Of a stretch of DNA of 64,000 bases, positions 44,923 to 54,532 are shown piece after piece. The DNA is from Diplonema japonicum (Eukaryota > Euglenozoa > Diplonemea > Diplonemida > Diplonemidae), in NCBI GenBank assembly GCA_964019335.1, contig OZ025680.1, forward strand, positions 310,001 to 374,000. The letters run 5' to 3'. Position numbers and translations under genes: made by a program. The notes under the pieces were generated by a model. That model worked only from the letters and a program-made list of their open reading frames with translations. It ran no database searches and was not told where the DNA came from. Every line of letters begins with the position of its first letter. Positions within the stretch are counted from its first letter, which is position 1.

Positions 44923-47900
44923 TTTTGTTTTGTTTGTTTGTTTGTTTGATGGACATACCTTCTTCCCCCTCTTCTGCTTCCCATCGCCCTTCTAATGTTT
45001 GGTGAAGGAGATGCACCTTTTTTTTTTTTTTTTTTTTTTTCCCCTCCCAAATTGAGAAATGTTACACACCGATGGTAAAGGCAGGGGTTCCCACCGGGCT
45101 TGGTGTAGTCACCATCGCTGCACTAGCACCGCCGGTAAATGGGTTGGATCTGGTGGTGTGTTCATAATGTTTATTTACCCTATTCATACCCTGGGGTGTT
45201 GAACGCTGCACCAGGGGTGAACCCCGCAGGAGGCGGTGTTGAAGGGGGGTTGAACGCGAAAGCCCCACCCGCAGCGGGCGCGGGTGCAGACGCCCCAAAG
45301 GCACCACCGCCGAACCCTGCAGGGGCAGCAGGAGCCGCAGGGGCCGCCCCCCCAAATGCGAAACCACCCCCAGCAGCAGCACTGCTGCCTGGAGTGCCAA
45401 AACCGCCAGAACCGAAGGGGCTTCCTGCGCCTGTTGCTGGCGGAGTGGCATACGCACTTGGTGCTGAGCTGGACATGCCGAAGCCACCGCCAAAGCCTCC
45501 GGGCGCAGCTGCTGAACCGGGCATGCCGAAGCCAGGTGCTACTGCCGCGGAGCTTGCTGGTGATGCGCTAAAACTGGCACCGAAACCACCTGCACTGGCA
45601 CCAAATCCCCCACCAAAGCCTGCCGCAGAGGTAGCTGCCCCTCCGAACGCACCTGCTGCCGCACCAAACCCACCGCCACCACCGGGCGCCCCGTACGCCG
45701 CGGAGCTTGCTCCTCCACTTGCAGCCCCGAACCCGCCAAAGCCAGCGCTGGGGTCTGCCCCCGAGGTGGCTCCAAACGAAGGGGCCCCGAAACCTGCACC
45801 GCTTGAGGCCCCGAAGCCACCGGCGAAGCCTGCAGCGCTGGAAGCTGGTGCAGATGCAGATGCTCCTCCGAAGCTGAACGCACCCGCTGCAGCGCTGGAA
45901 GCAGGTGCAGGTGGACCACCGAAGCCGGACGCGGCCGGTGCCGCACCAAAGCTGAATGCGTCTGCGCCTGGAGCGCTGCTGGAGGCTCCGACAGCAGGAG
46001 CCCCGAAACCTGCACCGCTGGAGGCGCCAAACCCGCCCGCACTTCCGGGCGCACCGCCAAATGAGAAACCGCTTGCCGCTGATGCTGCACTTGAGACCCC
46101 AAAGCCACCTGAAGTAGCACTGGCAGACGCCCCAAAAGTAAAGGGGCTAGCACCACCGGCACTGGGGGCACTGGGTGCAGGAGCACCGAAACCAGCTGCT
46201 GCACTCGAAGACGAAGCACCGAAAGAAAAAGCACTTGCTGCTGCTGCACTGCTCATAGGAGCTGCACTGCTCATGGGGGCTGCATCCATCGAAAAACCAC
46301 CTGAGCTAGCTGCCGGGGATGCACTGAAGGAGAAACCAGGGGCAGCGGGTGCACTGCTTGACGCAGCAGCCATCGAAAAGCCACCTGAACTAGCAGGGGT
46401 GGCAGTGCTTGAGGCAGGGAAAGAGAAAGCGTCACTTGCAGCAGGCGCTGGGCTGCTTGAGGAAGCAGCCCCGAAGGAGAAGCCACTGCCACTGCTCCCA
46501 GTTGTGGCACCTGCACTAAGAGAGAAACCACCCTCTCCGCTAGATGAAGCACCGAAAGAGAAACCACTTGCACTACTTGCTGAAGAGCTCCCCGCACCAC
46601 TTGATGAAGCACCGAAGCTGAACGCACTACCACTCGAAGCACTGGATGCTGCGCTGCTTGAGGATGCCCCAAAGGAGAACCCACCTCCACTTGAGCTGCT
46701 GCTTGCACCACCAGCAGAGCTGCTGCTACCAAAGGAGAACGCGCCAGCGGAGGTGCTCGCACCAAAGGAGCTGGAGGAGCCCGAAGAGGATGCACCGAAG
46801 CTGAACCCACCGGAAGAGGTGGAACTAGAGGCCGCAGATGATGCTCCAGTTGAAGAACCGGAGCCAGTACTGCTCGAAGCGGTGAAGCTAAAAGCCCCTG
46901 CACTGGAAGAGGAAGAGGTACCTGTAGATGAGGAGCTGGATGCACCGAAAGAGAACCCATCGGAGGGCGTGCTGCTGGTGGGTGCGGAGAAGCTGAGAGA
47001 TGATGACGAGGTGCCAGCAGCGGGGGCGTCATTCTTAGAAGGGTCTGGGTTGGTGGGTGCAGGAACAGGAACACCCTTCCCGACCTCTTCACTGTCGTCG
47101 CCCACCATCATGAAACGCTGCCTGAACTTTGTCGACTTGTATGAAGACTGCCGCGTGAGGGGCACATCGGAGGTGCTCCGCAACAGCCCCGCCGTCTCCT
47201 TTTCCCGCTTCGGCGGTGGCATGTCATCGTCCGAGGCGGGCGACGTGGTGATGATAATGCCGGCAGTGCGCTTCTTCTTGGCGGCACCCAACACCGAGTC
47301 CCAATTGCGCTTGAGAATGGGCCCGCTGGGTTCAGGCGTGGCTTTCTTCTGCTTCTTTGCAGCCGACGCTGACGCTGTCCCTGTTTCCAAGTCCTTCCGC
47401 TTTTTCTTCCTTTTCTTCTTTTTTTCCGCGATCTCGGGCAGAACAGGCCTGGGGGGCAGTAAGGGTGCTTCTTTCCCAGACGAAGCTTCCTTGACAATCT
47501 CTTCAGTGACGCCTGTGTAGCAGGCGGGGGTTACAAAGGTGAAAGTGGTGTCAGGAGTCGTAGTAGTGGGGTAGGTGTGCGTGGGGAGGCTAGGTGTTGC
47601 GTCCCATGAGGTGGATGTCCAAGTTTTCCCTACGGGCTTGGGGGGAGGGGTATCGACAAGGCCAGTGTCGGGGGCAGAGGGGCAGTATGAATTCTTGCTG
47701 TACGCAGCATTCACCGTTGGAGGACGCGTGGCTGGGGGGATTCCCCATGGGGCCCCTGAACCACAGGGCAGTGGGCCATTGCGGGCAAACCTGGGCCGTA
47801 CTGATGCGTCTTCTGCTCCACTGTACGCGTGCTGTTGCGATCGCTGCTGTTGATATTGTTGCTGCTGCTTGTGCAACCTCTGTTGCTCTGCTAGCGTCTG

Positions 47901-48083
47901 TGGTGGTTCAGGGTACACTCGCTGAGGGGTCACGCTTCTCCGCACTGGCCTCTCACGCTTTCGCTGTTCAATGATCCTTCTGCGGGTGTTCATTGCCTGG
48001 GTTTGCTTTGCATTCATCACCAGGCATCCAATAATGATTGCCAGCAGGCATGCTACAGCCACCGTCTGCAGCCACTCGAACAT
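44884..48083 (-). CDS. Transmembrane FG-repeat nucleoporin (POM121-like layout), 1011 aa, four exons
   Basis: Exons 45190-48083, 45070-45149, 44959-45016, 44884-44887; 3036 nt in frame. Residues about 6-24 (QTVAVACLLAIIIGCLVM) form a single membrane helix, followed by a basic, Gln-rich stretch (RRRIIEQRKRERPVRR) and a Lys-rich NLS-like patch (KKKKRKKKRK). From about residue 350 to the end it is FG repeat: FSFGASSS, GFGA and FGG units in Ser/Ala/Gly spacers. The last exons give FTIGASPSPNIRRAMG with a run of Arg at the end, like the basic termini of POM121, Nup1 and plant NUP136. Expected to line the nuclear pore and bind importins. Identity with POM121 is by architecture, not alignment. Confidence 0.75.
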
Positions 48084-48520
48084 TGTCCCCCTTCTTGTAA
48101 AAAGGTTTTGTTGTCCAAACGAGAAAAAAAAATAGCGTGATTTTTTTTATGTTCTCTGGTCTTTTCTTTTTTGAAACTCTTTTTGTTCCCCCCCCTCCAT
48201 TACTTCTGAAAGACCCCGATCTTTATTTATTTTTGCGGCTGTCGTTCTCTTTTCACCCCCCCCCCCTCGTTATCGGAATACGGACCCTTTTGAAGGGAAA
48301 AAAAAAGATGAAGGGAACCTGCAGTATGACCAGTATCGCTTAACGACAATCACCTCATCCAGGTTGCTACCATTCTGTCGTGGTGTTGCCTTCGGCCCGT
48401 GCAGCTTAGCGAGCGTGCTCAGGATACAGGGGGGGAAAAAAAAAGAAGAAAACCATTAAGGCAGAATATCGGTGGTTAGTACAGAAAAAAAAAAAGGAAA
48501 AAAAAAAAACGACCCTTCTT
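48084..48520. other. Intergenic DNA with a non-homopolymer island
   Basis: At 48309-48428 a complex-sequence island begins with the 20-nt repeat also seen at 17670. Its minus strand is open (reads ...LSTLAKLHGPKA...DEVIVVKRYWSYCRF...) but no start or splice signals make it a convincing exon. Could be a structured RNA or a gene fragment. Confidence 0.4.
48309..48328 (+). repeat. Exact 20-nt repeat, copy 2
   Basis: TGAAGGGAACCTGCAGTATG, identical and in the same orientation as 17670-17689, about 30.6 kb away. Confidence 0.7.
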
Positions 48521-49501
48521 CTAAACAGCCTCACATTCCTCTTGATCATCGTCGAATTCATCTAAAGAAGAAGTAATTTCAACATGGTTTAAGGTAGCGT
48601 GCATATCCGGAATGTCAGAAGGATGGAAGCAGCATGCTCCGAAAGGCTTGGTACTAGATGACAGACCTTCTTGCGATGCGGACATACAAACAAGGAAACC
48701 AACGTAATATGTGGAGCCAAGACCGGCGAAAAGATGCCAGAGAGCGTGAAAGGGAACAATTTTCGTCTCCCAGCCTCGGTTGGGGCTGGGTTTGAAGTGA
48801 CCGTGATCGTCTTCCTCAAGACACCGGAAGTGTTCCCACAACCACATCGCAAACCCCAGGTTGTAAAAGACAAATGCTGTTTTGAAGTGTTTTTTCGCAG
48901 AGGCGCTGTTTTCCCCTTGGCGGAAGCATGAGGTCGTCGCGACCGGGTAAAGAACAAGGAAGGAAACAGCAACAAAGTACGCCAGGAAGAACAGAACATA
49001 AACCTTTAAGAAAACGTACGATATTATAGCTGCACCGCAGAAGACAGCTATTGTAGTCCCCAACCACCAGTCGAATGTTGGTGAGCCATCGCCTACCCTT
49101 GGGTCGGATTTCAACATGATATAGATAAACACAGCAGATGCCATTAGCATCGGTACCTCATCTAGGTACTGAGGGACTTCTCGCAAAGTTGCATGGAATG
49201 CGGCACTTCCCAGACCTACGAAGCTGACGGTGAGGTATGCTAAAGTAAACTCGAACCCCCTCGCAGTGACGTGGTGCTTCCTCGAAAGGTGCCATCCCAC
49301 CAGTGCTGAGATGGTGATGAGCAAACTGCTGGCTGTGTTCAAAAACTCCGCCACGAACGATAGAACTACGTAGTTGGCCTTTTTTTTTATTTATTTTTTT
49401 TAAAGCTTTTTTTAAATTTTGTTGGATACCTCACACCAGTCAACTGAGCTGTCCACGCATCCCCAAAACCCGCAGTCTTCAGGGGGCTTGGTCATAGACA
49501 T
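48521..49501 (-). CDS. Alkaline ceramidase (ACER family), 309 aa, two exons
   Basis: Exon 1 (49430-49501) and exon 2 (48521-49378) flank a 51-nt A-rich intron (GTATCC...AAAAG). The junction restores the family N-terminus: GFWGCVDSSVDWCEANYVV joined to SFVAEFLNTAS. Further signatures are GSAAFHATL...YLDEVPM (about 80-100) and PFHALWHLFAGLG (about 234-246); the Ser, His and Asp residues in these motifs form the zinc site of ACER enzymes. Seven hydrophobic helices are expected. It hydrolyses ceramide to sphingoid base and fatty acid in the ER or Golgi. The C-terminal tail is acidic (DEFDDDQEE). All core residues appear present. Confidence 0.85.
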
Positions 49502-49654
49502 CACCCCTCTCCCCTGTTGTGGTATACAGTATTACACATTTGAACAAATTGTAGAAATGGGTGGGAAAAAAAAAAGGGGGTAAAAACCATGCTCCTGTAA
49601 AGGGCCGATGGTTTCTTCTTTTTTTTTCCCTTCTTCCCCCCCCCCCCCCCCCCT

Positions 49655-50836
49655 TCATTTTTTCCGTTCGTGTGAGGCCACGAGGAGCGACTCGGGTTGG
49701 AAGTACAGTTTCAACCCCTGCAGCTCGCTTTTTCTACCGAAGATGGTGTCCATCAGCCCCGCAAACTCGTCTAATGAAAGCTTCCCATCGCCGTCCATGT
49801 CGTGGCTTGCGAAGATTTCAGCAAGCTCCACATCTGTGATGGAGATGGTGGGTATCTCCTTACGGAGGACATCGTAGGTGAGAGAGACCCTACGATGCTG
49901 TGTGTAAAGGTCGTAGATGTCAGTAAGTTCTGCAGCCTCCGACAGGGGGAGGGTGTCGCGCCAGTAACCGGTAAAGCCCTTGTGGTCACCGTGAGGGGTG
50001 CCCCATTTTTTAATCGCAGATTTTAAAACAGATATGTTGGTAGTGGGGAAAAACACTCGGAGGAGTTCGAGGAAGTCGATGGTTCCACTGCCATCGCGAT
50101 CCATTCTCTTGAAGTCCCTGTAGTCGATGAGCATCCCACCAAGGGTCGTTCCCACACCACATAGTTCACCCCAATCTAAGGTACCGGAGTCATCTGTGTC
50201 TAGATCCTCGAAGGCTGTCAGAATGTTTTGGTATTCAACCTGTGTGAAGGGCAGTTTTTGTGATTCAAAATATGTCACAACGGATTGCCGCTTGTTGCCC
50301 AGCCCGGTGGGTGGGTTGGGTGAGTCATTGATCGCTGTTTTGTTGTGGCCAGTCGCTTGCATATCGGGTTGAACACGGGACGGGTCGGTTGCACGCGGCT
50401 TCAAGCGTTCTTTTGTTTTTTTCGTGGCGTATTTTTCCACGGTTTCCTTATTGCTTTCTTCTCCTCTTGGGGAGGTTTGTATCAAGGCCATCGGCGGCAG
50501 CAACGGGCATTTCTTTTTCTTCCCGTTTCTCTTTTTCTTCTTTGTTTGCAACATGCGGTGGTGTTGTTGTTGTTGTTGTTGTTGATGATGATGAAGATTC
50601 TTCGATAGGTCGAGAGTGCCCCTGTTTAAAATTTCCAACTTGTCCTTCAGAGTCTGCTGTCCGAGCAGCGTCTCTAACCGGCCCCACTTTTTCCCGTCAT
50701 TCCCAGCCGACGTAAAACCGCAAAATTTCCCCACTGATTGTATATTCCGCAAGCCCTTCAGGTTCAGTTTTTCATAATGTAAAGTTACCACCATTTTCTT
50801 TGGAGGGGGGGGGGGGGATCTGTATTCAGATGACAT
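49655..50836 (-). CDS. EF-hand calcium-binding protein, 393 aa
   Basis: The C-terminal 200 residues carry EF-hands: DLDTDDSGTLDWGEL (about 212), RMDRDGSGTIDFLELL (about 245) and HDMDGDGKLSLDEF (about 346), each with the acidic ligands and loop Gly. A degenerate hand may lie between. The N-terminal half is low-complexity: oligo-Pro from a C-run, poly-Gln/His (QQQQQQQ) and Lys-rich stretches, probably disordered. The three-hand spacing (two adjacent, one distal) resembles calmodulin-like sensors, but no enzyme domain is attached. The start at 50836 or at the in-frame ATG 14 codons in cannot be distinguished. Confidence 0.75.
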   Translation of the reverse strand: MSSEYRSPPPPPKKMVVTLHYEKLNLKGLRNIQSVGKFCGFTSAGNDGKKWGRLETLLGQQTLKDKLEILNRGTLDLSKNLHHHQQQQQQQHHRMLQTKKKKRNGKKKKCPLLPPMALIQTSPRGEESNKETVEKYATKKTKERLKPRATDPSRVQPDMQATGHNKTAINDSPNPPTGLGNKRQSVVTYFESQKLPFTQVEYQNILTAFEDLDTDDSGTLDWGELCGVGTTLGGMLIDYRDFKRMDRDGSGTIDFLELLRVFFPTTNISVLKSAIKKWGTPHGDHKGFTGYWRDTLPLSEAAELTDIYDLYTQHRRVSLTYDVLRKEIPTISITDVELAEIFASHDMDGDGKLSLDEFAGLMDTIFGRKSELQGLKLYFQPESLLVASHERKK

Positions 50837-51195
50837 GAGTTATGGGGGGGGGGGTTGTGATTACTTATCCCCCCCCACCTCTAAACCTCTTTAAATTGTT
50901 GTAGTTTTCTTTTAGAGATGTGGTGGTGGTGGTAACGTCTTTAGAAAAAAAAGAGGAGAAAAAAAGGGAGAACGGAAGGAGGAGAAAAAAAAGGAAGGAG
51001 AAAAAGAATGCCCATGTAATTTTCGTGCTATCTTCTTGTGTGTGAAAAAAGACTTCATTTAGAAAAATTGTTCTTTCGAATCTTTCTTCGGGGGGGGGGG
51101 GGGTCACATGCCCCTTAAAAACGTAGTAAAAGTGGGGAAAAAAGGTTTTTCTAACGTAAAAAAAAAAAATTGAAAAAACCCATTTTACCATGCGA

Positions 51196-51369
51196 CCCCC
51201 CCCCCCCCCCCCCCCCCCTAGGCATAGTGGTGAAGCGAGTGGCATTCTCGCATTTTCGCACAAAAAGAATCTGAGCCGAAATTTTCGCAAAACGACTCGC
51301 ATTCTCGCACACTCTCGTGTCATTCTCGCACGTGCTAGTGTGCACTTCGGGGGGGGGGGGGGGGGGGGG
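51196..51369. repeat. Island bracketed by C23 and G21 runs
   Basis: A run of 23 C (51196-51218) and a run of 21 G (51349-51369) on the same strand enclose about 130 bp containing CATTCTCGCA three times (about 51240, 51298, 51321). The two runs are complementary and could fold into a long G-C stem. Confidence 0.7.
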
Positions 51370-52158
51370 CATGTCATATTCTGTGAGTCGTAAGCACCAC
51401 TAAAGAAAGAAAGTAGAGGGAATGAGGAGGGGGAGTAGGTATTAAAAAGAAACTGATTTCTTTTTCTTTTTATTTGCAATATTTTGCACCACATTCCCTT
51501 TTTTCTTCAAGGAAAAAAAAAGGGTGGGTTGTAGACCCATCTCTGTCCTGGTCATAACTCGACACCTACGGATGACTTCCGACAGTATAATGGACCTTGA
51601 GAGGCATGGAAAAAGAAAATGCCTCTTTTTTGAAGCAACAAGTATCTTTGTTTCCCCCCCCTTTAATCTATTCATTAAGGGGAAGATTGAATAGACACGC
51701 GTTCCCTTTCTTCCTTCTCGTAAAAAAAAGCGGATATGCCTATAGCATCAGCCTGAGCTGACGCCGGGGGGAGAATATAAAAAAAAAGCGATGTGGTTGG
51801 AAAAAAGGGGCAAAAAGAAAAAAAGAAATGAAGAGATCAACAAAAAAGAGGAGTGGGACGTGTAGGGGAGTGGTGGTGGTGGAGTTGCATCATCATGCCT
51901 GTTTCTTCACTACACCAAAAAGAGAGAGGGGGAAAAAAAAGGGGGGGGGGAGAAACACCTTATAATACACCCCCCCAAAGCATCCCGTTTGAATAGAAAC
52001 TTCAATACCCCCCTTCTTGTTTCTTCTTTCAGCTGGAAACCTTTTCTTTTTTTTTTTAAATCGCCCTAATCCCTTGGTAAGAAGCAAGCCAGTAGGTTCA
52101 GGTATCTTCTCAAGTTAGAGAAAGGCTGCAAGAACAGTGAAAAAATGAGGGAAAAAAG

Positions 52159-52200
52159 AAATGGGGCTTTGGTTGCAACACTATTTAGCGTTGAGCGTGC
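52159..52200 (+). repeat. Dispersed 42-nt repeat, copy 2
   Basis: Partner of 11797-11838, same strand, 36 of 42 positions equal. Lies about 290 bp left of the 52.5-kb repeat element. Confidence 0.6.
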
Positions 52201-52492
52201 AGCGAGGTGGGGAAAAAAAAAAAGAAAAAAAGAACACCTATTTTTAATTTTTAATTTTTTTAAAGCAAGAGAGGAGGGGAAAAAGAAAAAAAAGAAAAAA
52301 AATAAAATAAAAAAATAGGGTGAAAAGAGAATAATAGAAAAGATTGATCTCGAGAGGGGTTACATTAAAGTAAAGCATCGAGAAACAAGTTGTAAACCAA
52401 ATCGGGGTGAGGATCTTTCCTCGGGAGAAGAGGAAGACATGCCACTGATACCCAGTGTTAGCTGTGAAATAGTCAGAGAAATTTGACTATTT

Positions 52493-53028
52493 ACTAAATA
52501 AAAATCAGATTACCTTATTTTTTACGAGTCTTTTAAAAAAATATTCCGAGTAAAAAAACTGGCCGATTTTTTATTTAGTGTATTATTTCATTTAATTTTG
52601 CAAAGTTAAATGAGGAAATTTCGGACACCGAGAACCCCTTTGTGTTCACTTCTGTGTTTTAAACTTGATTGCCTGAGAAAACGATCGTCAGATTAACAGA
52701 ATTCCGTAGGTTTTTGTGTAATTTGTGCAGGAACTTGATTCATCGCTCTTCAGAAACTGTATGCGTGACCAGTGTAACTTTCGGCATTTGCCAGCTTCAG
52801 GTGTGATGCTTGGTAGCTTGGAATCTGCTGAAGTGTGTTTGGGTATACTTCTTTTGCCTCAGATGCCTGACTGGGTTTTATAGGTTTTGGGTAATGTCAT
52901 GTTTGCGATGACCAAAAATTGCTCAGGGGTAAACATCAGATTTTACTTTGCATTTAAATGGCAAAGTGATTTCTGATATTTTTATGATCCTTTAAAAATC
53001 TCCTCATGTAACTTTACGGAATTAAATC
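52493..53028. mobile_element. Composite repeat element, copy 2 (short form)
   Basis: An inverted, diverged and shorter relative of 27031-28023. It starts ACTAAATAAAAATCAGATTA (preceded by GACTATTT), keeps a collapsed foldback of about 86 bp without the central hairpin, the ATGAGGAAATTTCGGACA inverted-repeat segment, the interior with CGCTCTTCAGAAACTG, and the other end (CATGTAACTTTACGGAATTAAAT) followed directly by a 12-A run. The tRNA-like block of copy 1 is absent. No coding frame. Confidence 0.65.
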
Positions 53029-53966
53029 AAAAAAAAAAAAGAAAAAAAAAAACAAGAATGAACAAAAAATCATTTCGTTTTACATATATATTTTTCTTTT
53101 GGATAAATTCGCCAATTTTACAATTTTCGATTACGCTTCATCAGAGGTCAATTTTTTTTTTTTTTTTTTTTTTGAAAATCTTTTTTGGAACTTCCTCACC
53201 GTTCTTTCATGTTCGACAATATGAATCTTTTAGGAACCTTTGGACATTTTTGCCATTTTTCCAGGCTTAAAAAAAAAAAAAAAAAAAGTCGCCCTTAAAA
53301 TCCCTTTTGGCTGGATATGAAGCGTTAATCAAATGAAACACAACAATACAACAGAAAAAAAGAAAAGAAAAAACTTTGGGTTTTTTGTTTCATATCAGCA
53401 GTTAAAAAAGGAGGAGCAAAATATCTTAGCATATCACCCCAATTGAGTTCCTTGCGGGGGAATAAAATGCAAATCTTTTCAAGAGGGATTGGGCCGTTGC
53501 TTGTACGTTCCGGGTGGAAACCTGGAGAATTTTGTAAACCCGAAACACGTTGGGGCAACGTTCCCCTTTTGTTAGACAGGTCAAAGACTCGTTTCTTGCA
53601 AAACAAAATAGAAAAAAAGGGTATATGGGAACATCCAAGGAAATTAAAGGGGGGGGGGGTGCATTTCCTTTTTCTTTTAAATAATTATTTACCCATAGCA
53701 CTCCAAGGCGCAAATGAAACTCTTCTGGGGCTCTAGAAGTGACAATAGTAACTGCAATGCACTTTAAATAAAATATGGTCCGGAGATGCCAAAGAGATAC
53801 AAACCCCTGGCTGCTTGTAAGGGGCGCTTGCTAGAGACCTAGCGTTGCTGGAAATACTAGCTCCAGCAACTCAAAGGGGGCACCTCCAGGGTCTGCAGGA
53901 CGATTTCCCCATTTTGACATGGTCGTTTTTTGAGCACCCTACGGCCATTCATTTTTTTTTTTTTTT

Positions 53967-54391
53967 ATTTCACTCTTCGTCATTTTCTTCACTCACTAGG
54001 GGCCTCATTATTTAACGCGAAATGGCCATTATTTAACGCGAAACGGCCATTATTTAACGCGAAATCGCCATTATTTAACTAGTTAAATAATGAGATTTTG
54101 CAGTTAAATAATGGCCCTTCAGAGTGAAAAAATGGGTCTTGTCGTGGAAAAAAATGCACCCAACCCCTTGAAAAATTTTTTTGGGGTGGGGGTATTTTGA
54201 CTATTTTTGGCCATCTGAGGCCATTCCAGCCCTTAAAAGTGGGAATAAGTGCCTTACTTCCCCTTTAAATGCCACGGCGAAATAGCTACCCTGTATTACC
54301 TTAGGAAAATCCCCAAAAAGCTGACCTGCGTGAAAAAAAACAGCAGTGAAAGCAGTGAAGAGTGAGTGACTCAAATGACGAAGAGTGAAAT
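53967..54391. mobile_element. MITE-like element with 31-bp inverted repeats
   Basis: Left end 53967-53997 and right end 54361-54391 are inverted repeats agreeing at 28 of 31 (core TTTCACTCTTCGTCATTT). The 425-bp element carries a 21-bp tandem repeat and a perfect palindrome (54006-54092) and no coding frame. Confidence 0.6.
54006..54092. repeat. 21-bp tandem repeat (three units) ending in a 24-bp palindrome
   Basis: Three units at 54006-54026, 54027-54047 and 54048-54068 share CATTATTTAACGCGAAA with a variable last four bases. The fourth partial unit (54069-54092) is a perfect palindrome centred on ACTAGT. The word ATTATTTAAC recurs in FB3 and, as ATTATTTCAC, in the 20.8-kb element. Confidence 0.85.
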
Positions 54392-54397
54392 AAAACG

Positions 54398-54532
54398 ACT
54401 TACTTGCCGCCAAATGAGCCATTATTTAACACTCGTTACCCGTTTTTTTGCACTCGGGCCCTGCGGGCCCTCGTGCAAAAAATTCGGGAACTCGAGTTAA
54501 ATAATGACTCATTATTTGTTGGCAATAAATAG
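54398..54532. repeat. Foldback element FB3
   Basis: Arms related by TTGCC..CAAAT and CATTATTTAAC with their complements flank a hairpin at 54444-54482 (TTTTTTGCAC, GGGCCC-TGC-GGGCCC, GTGCAAAAAA). CTCG occurs in direct orientation at 54432, 54453, 54470 and 54491. The right end is GCAATAAATAG, the shared end motif. Confidence 0.65.

Noticed and set aside
45139-47520. 793-codon open frame on the plus strand
   Set aside because: It is antisense to the FG nucleoporin; its Ala/Pro-rich repeats mirror the FG/Ser repeats, and it has no start context, domain or splice support.
48309-48428. Minus-strand exon (LSTLAKLHGPKA...)
   Set aside because: Open but without start, acceptor or donor in a usable place; left as an unexplained island.
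53443-53736. Plus-strand frame of 97 codons (MSSLRGNKMQIF...)
   Set aside because: Lies in repeat-rich DNA, overlaps minus-strand frames of equal length and has no recognisable domain or splice context.
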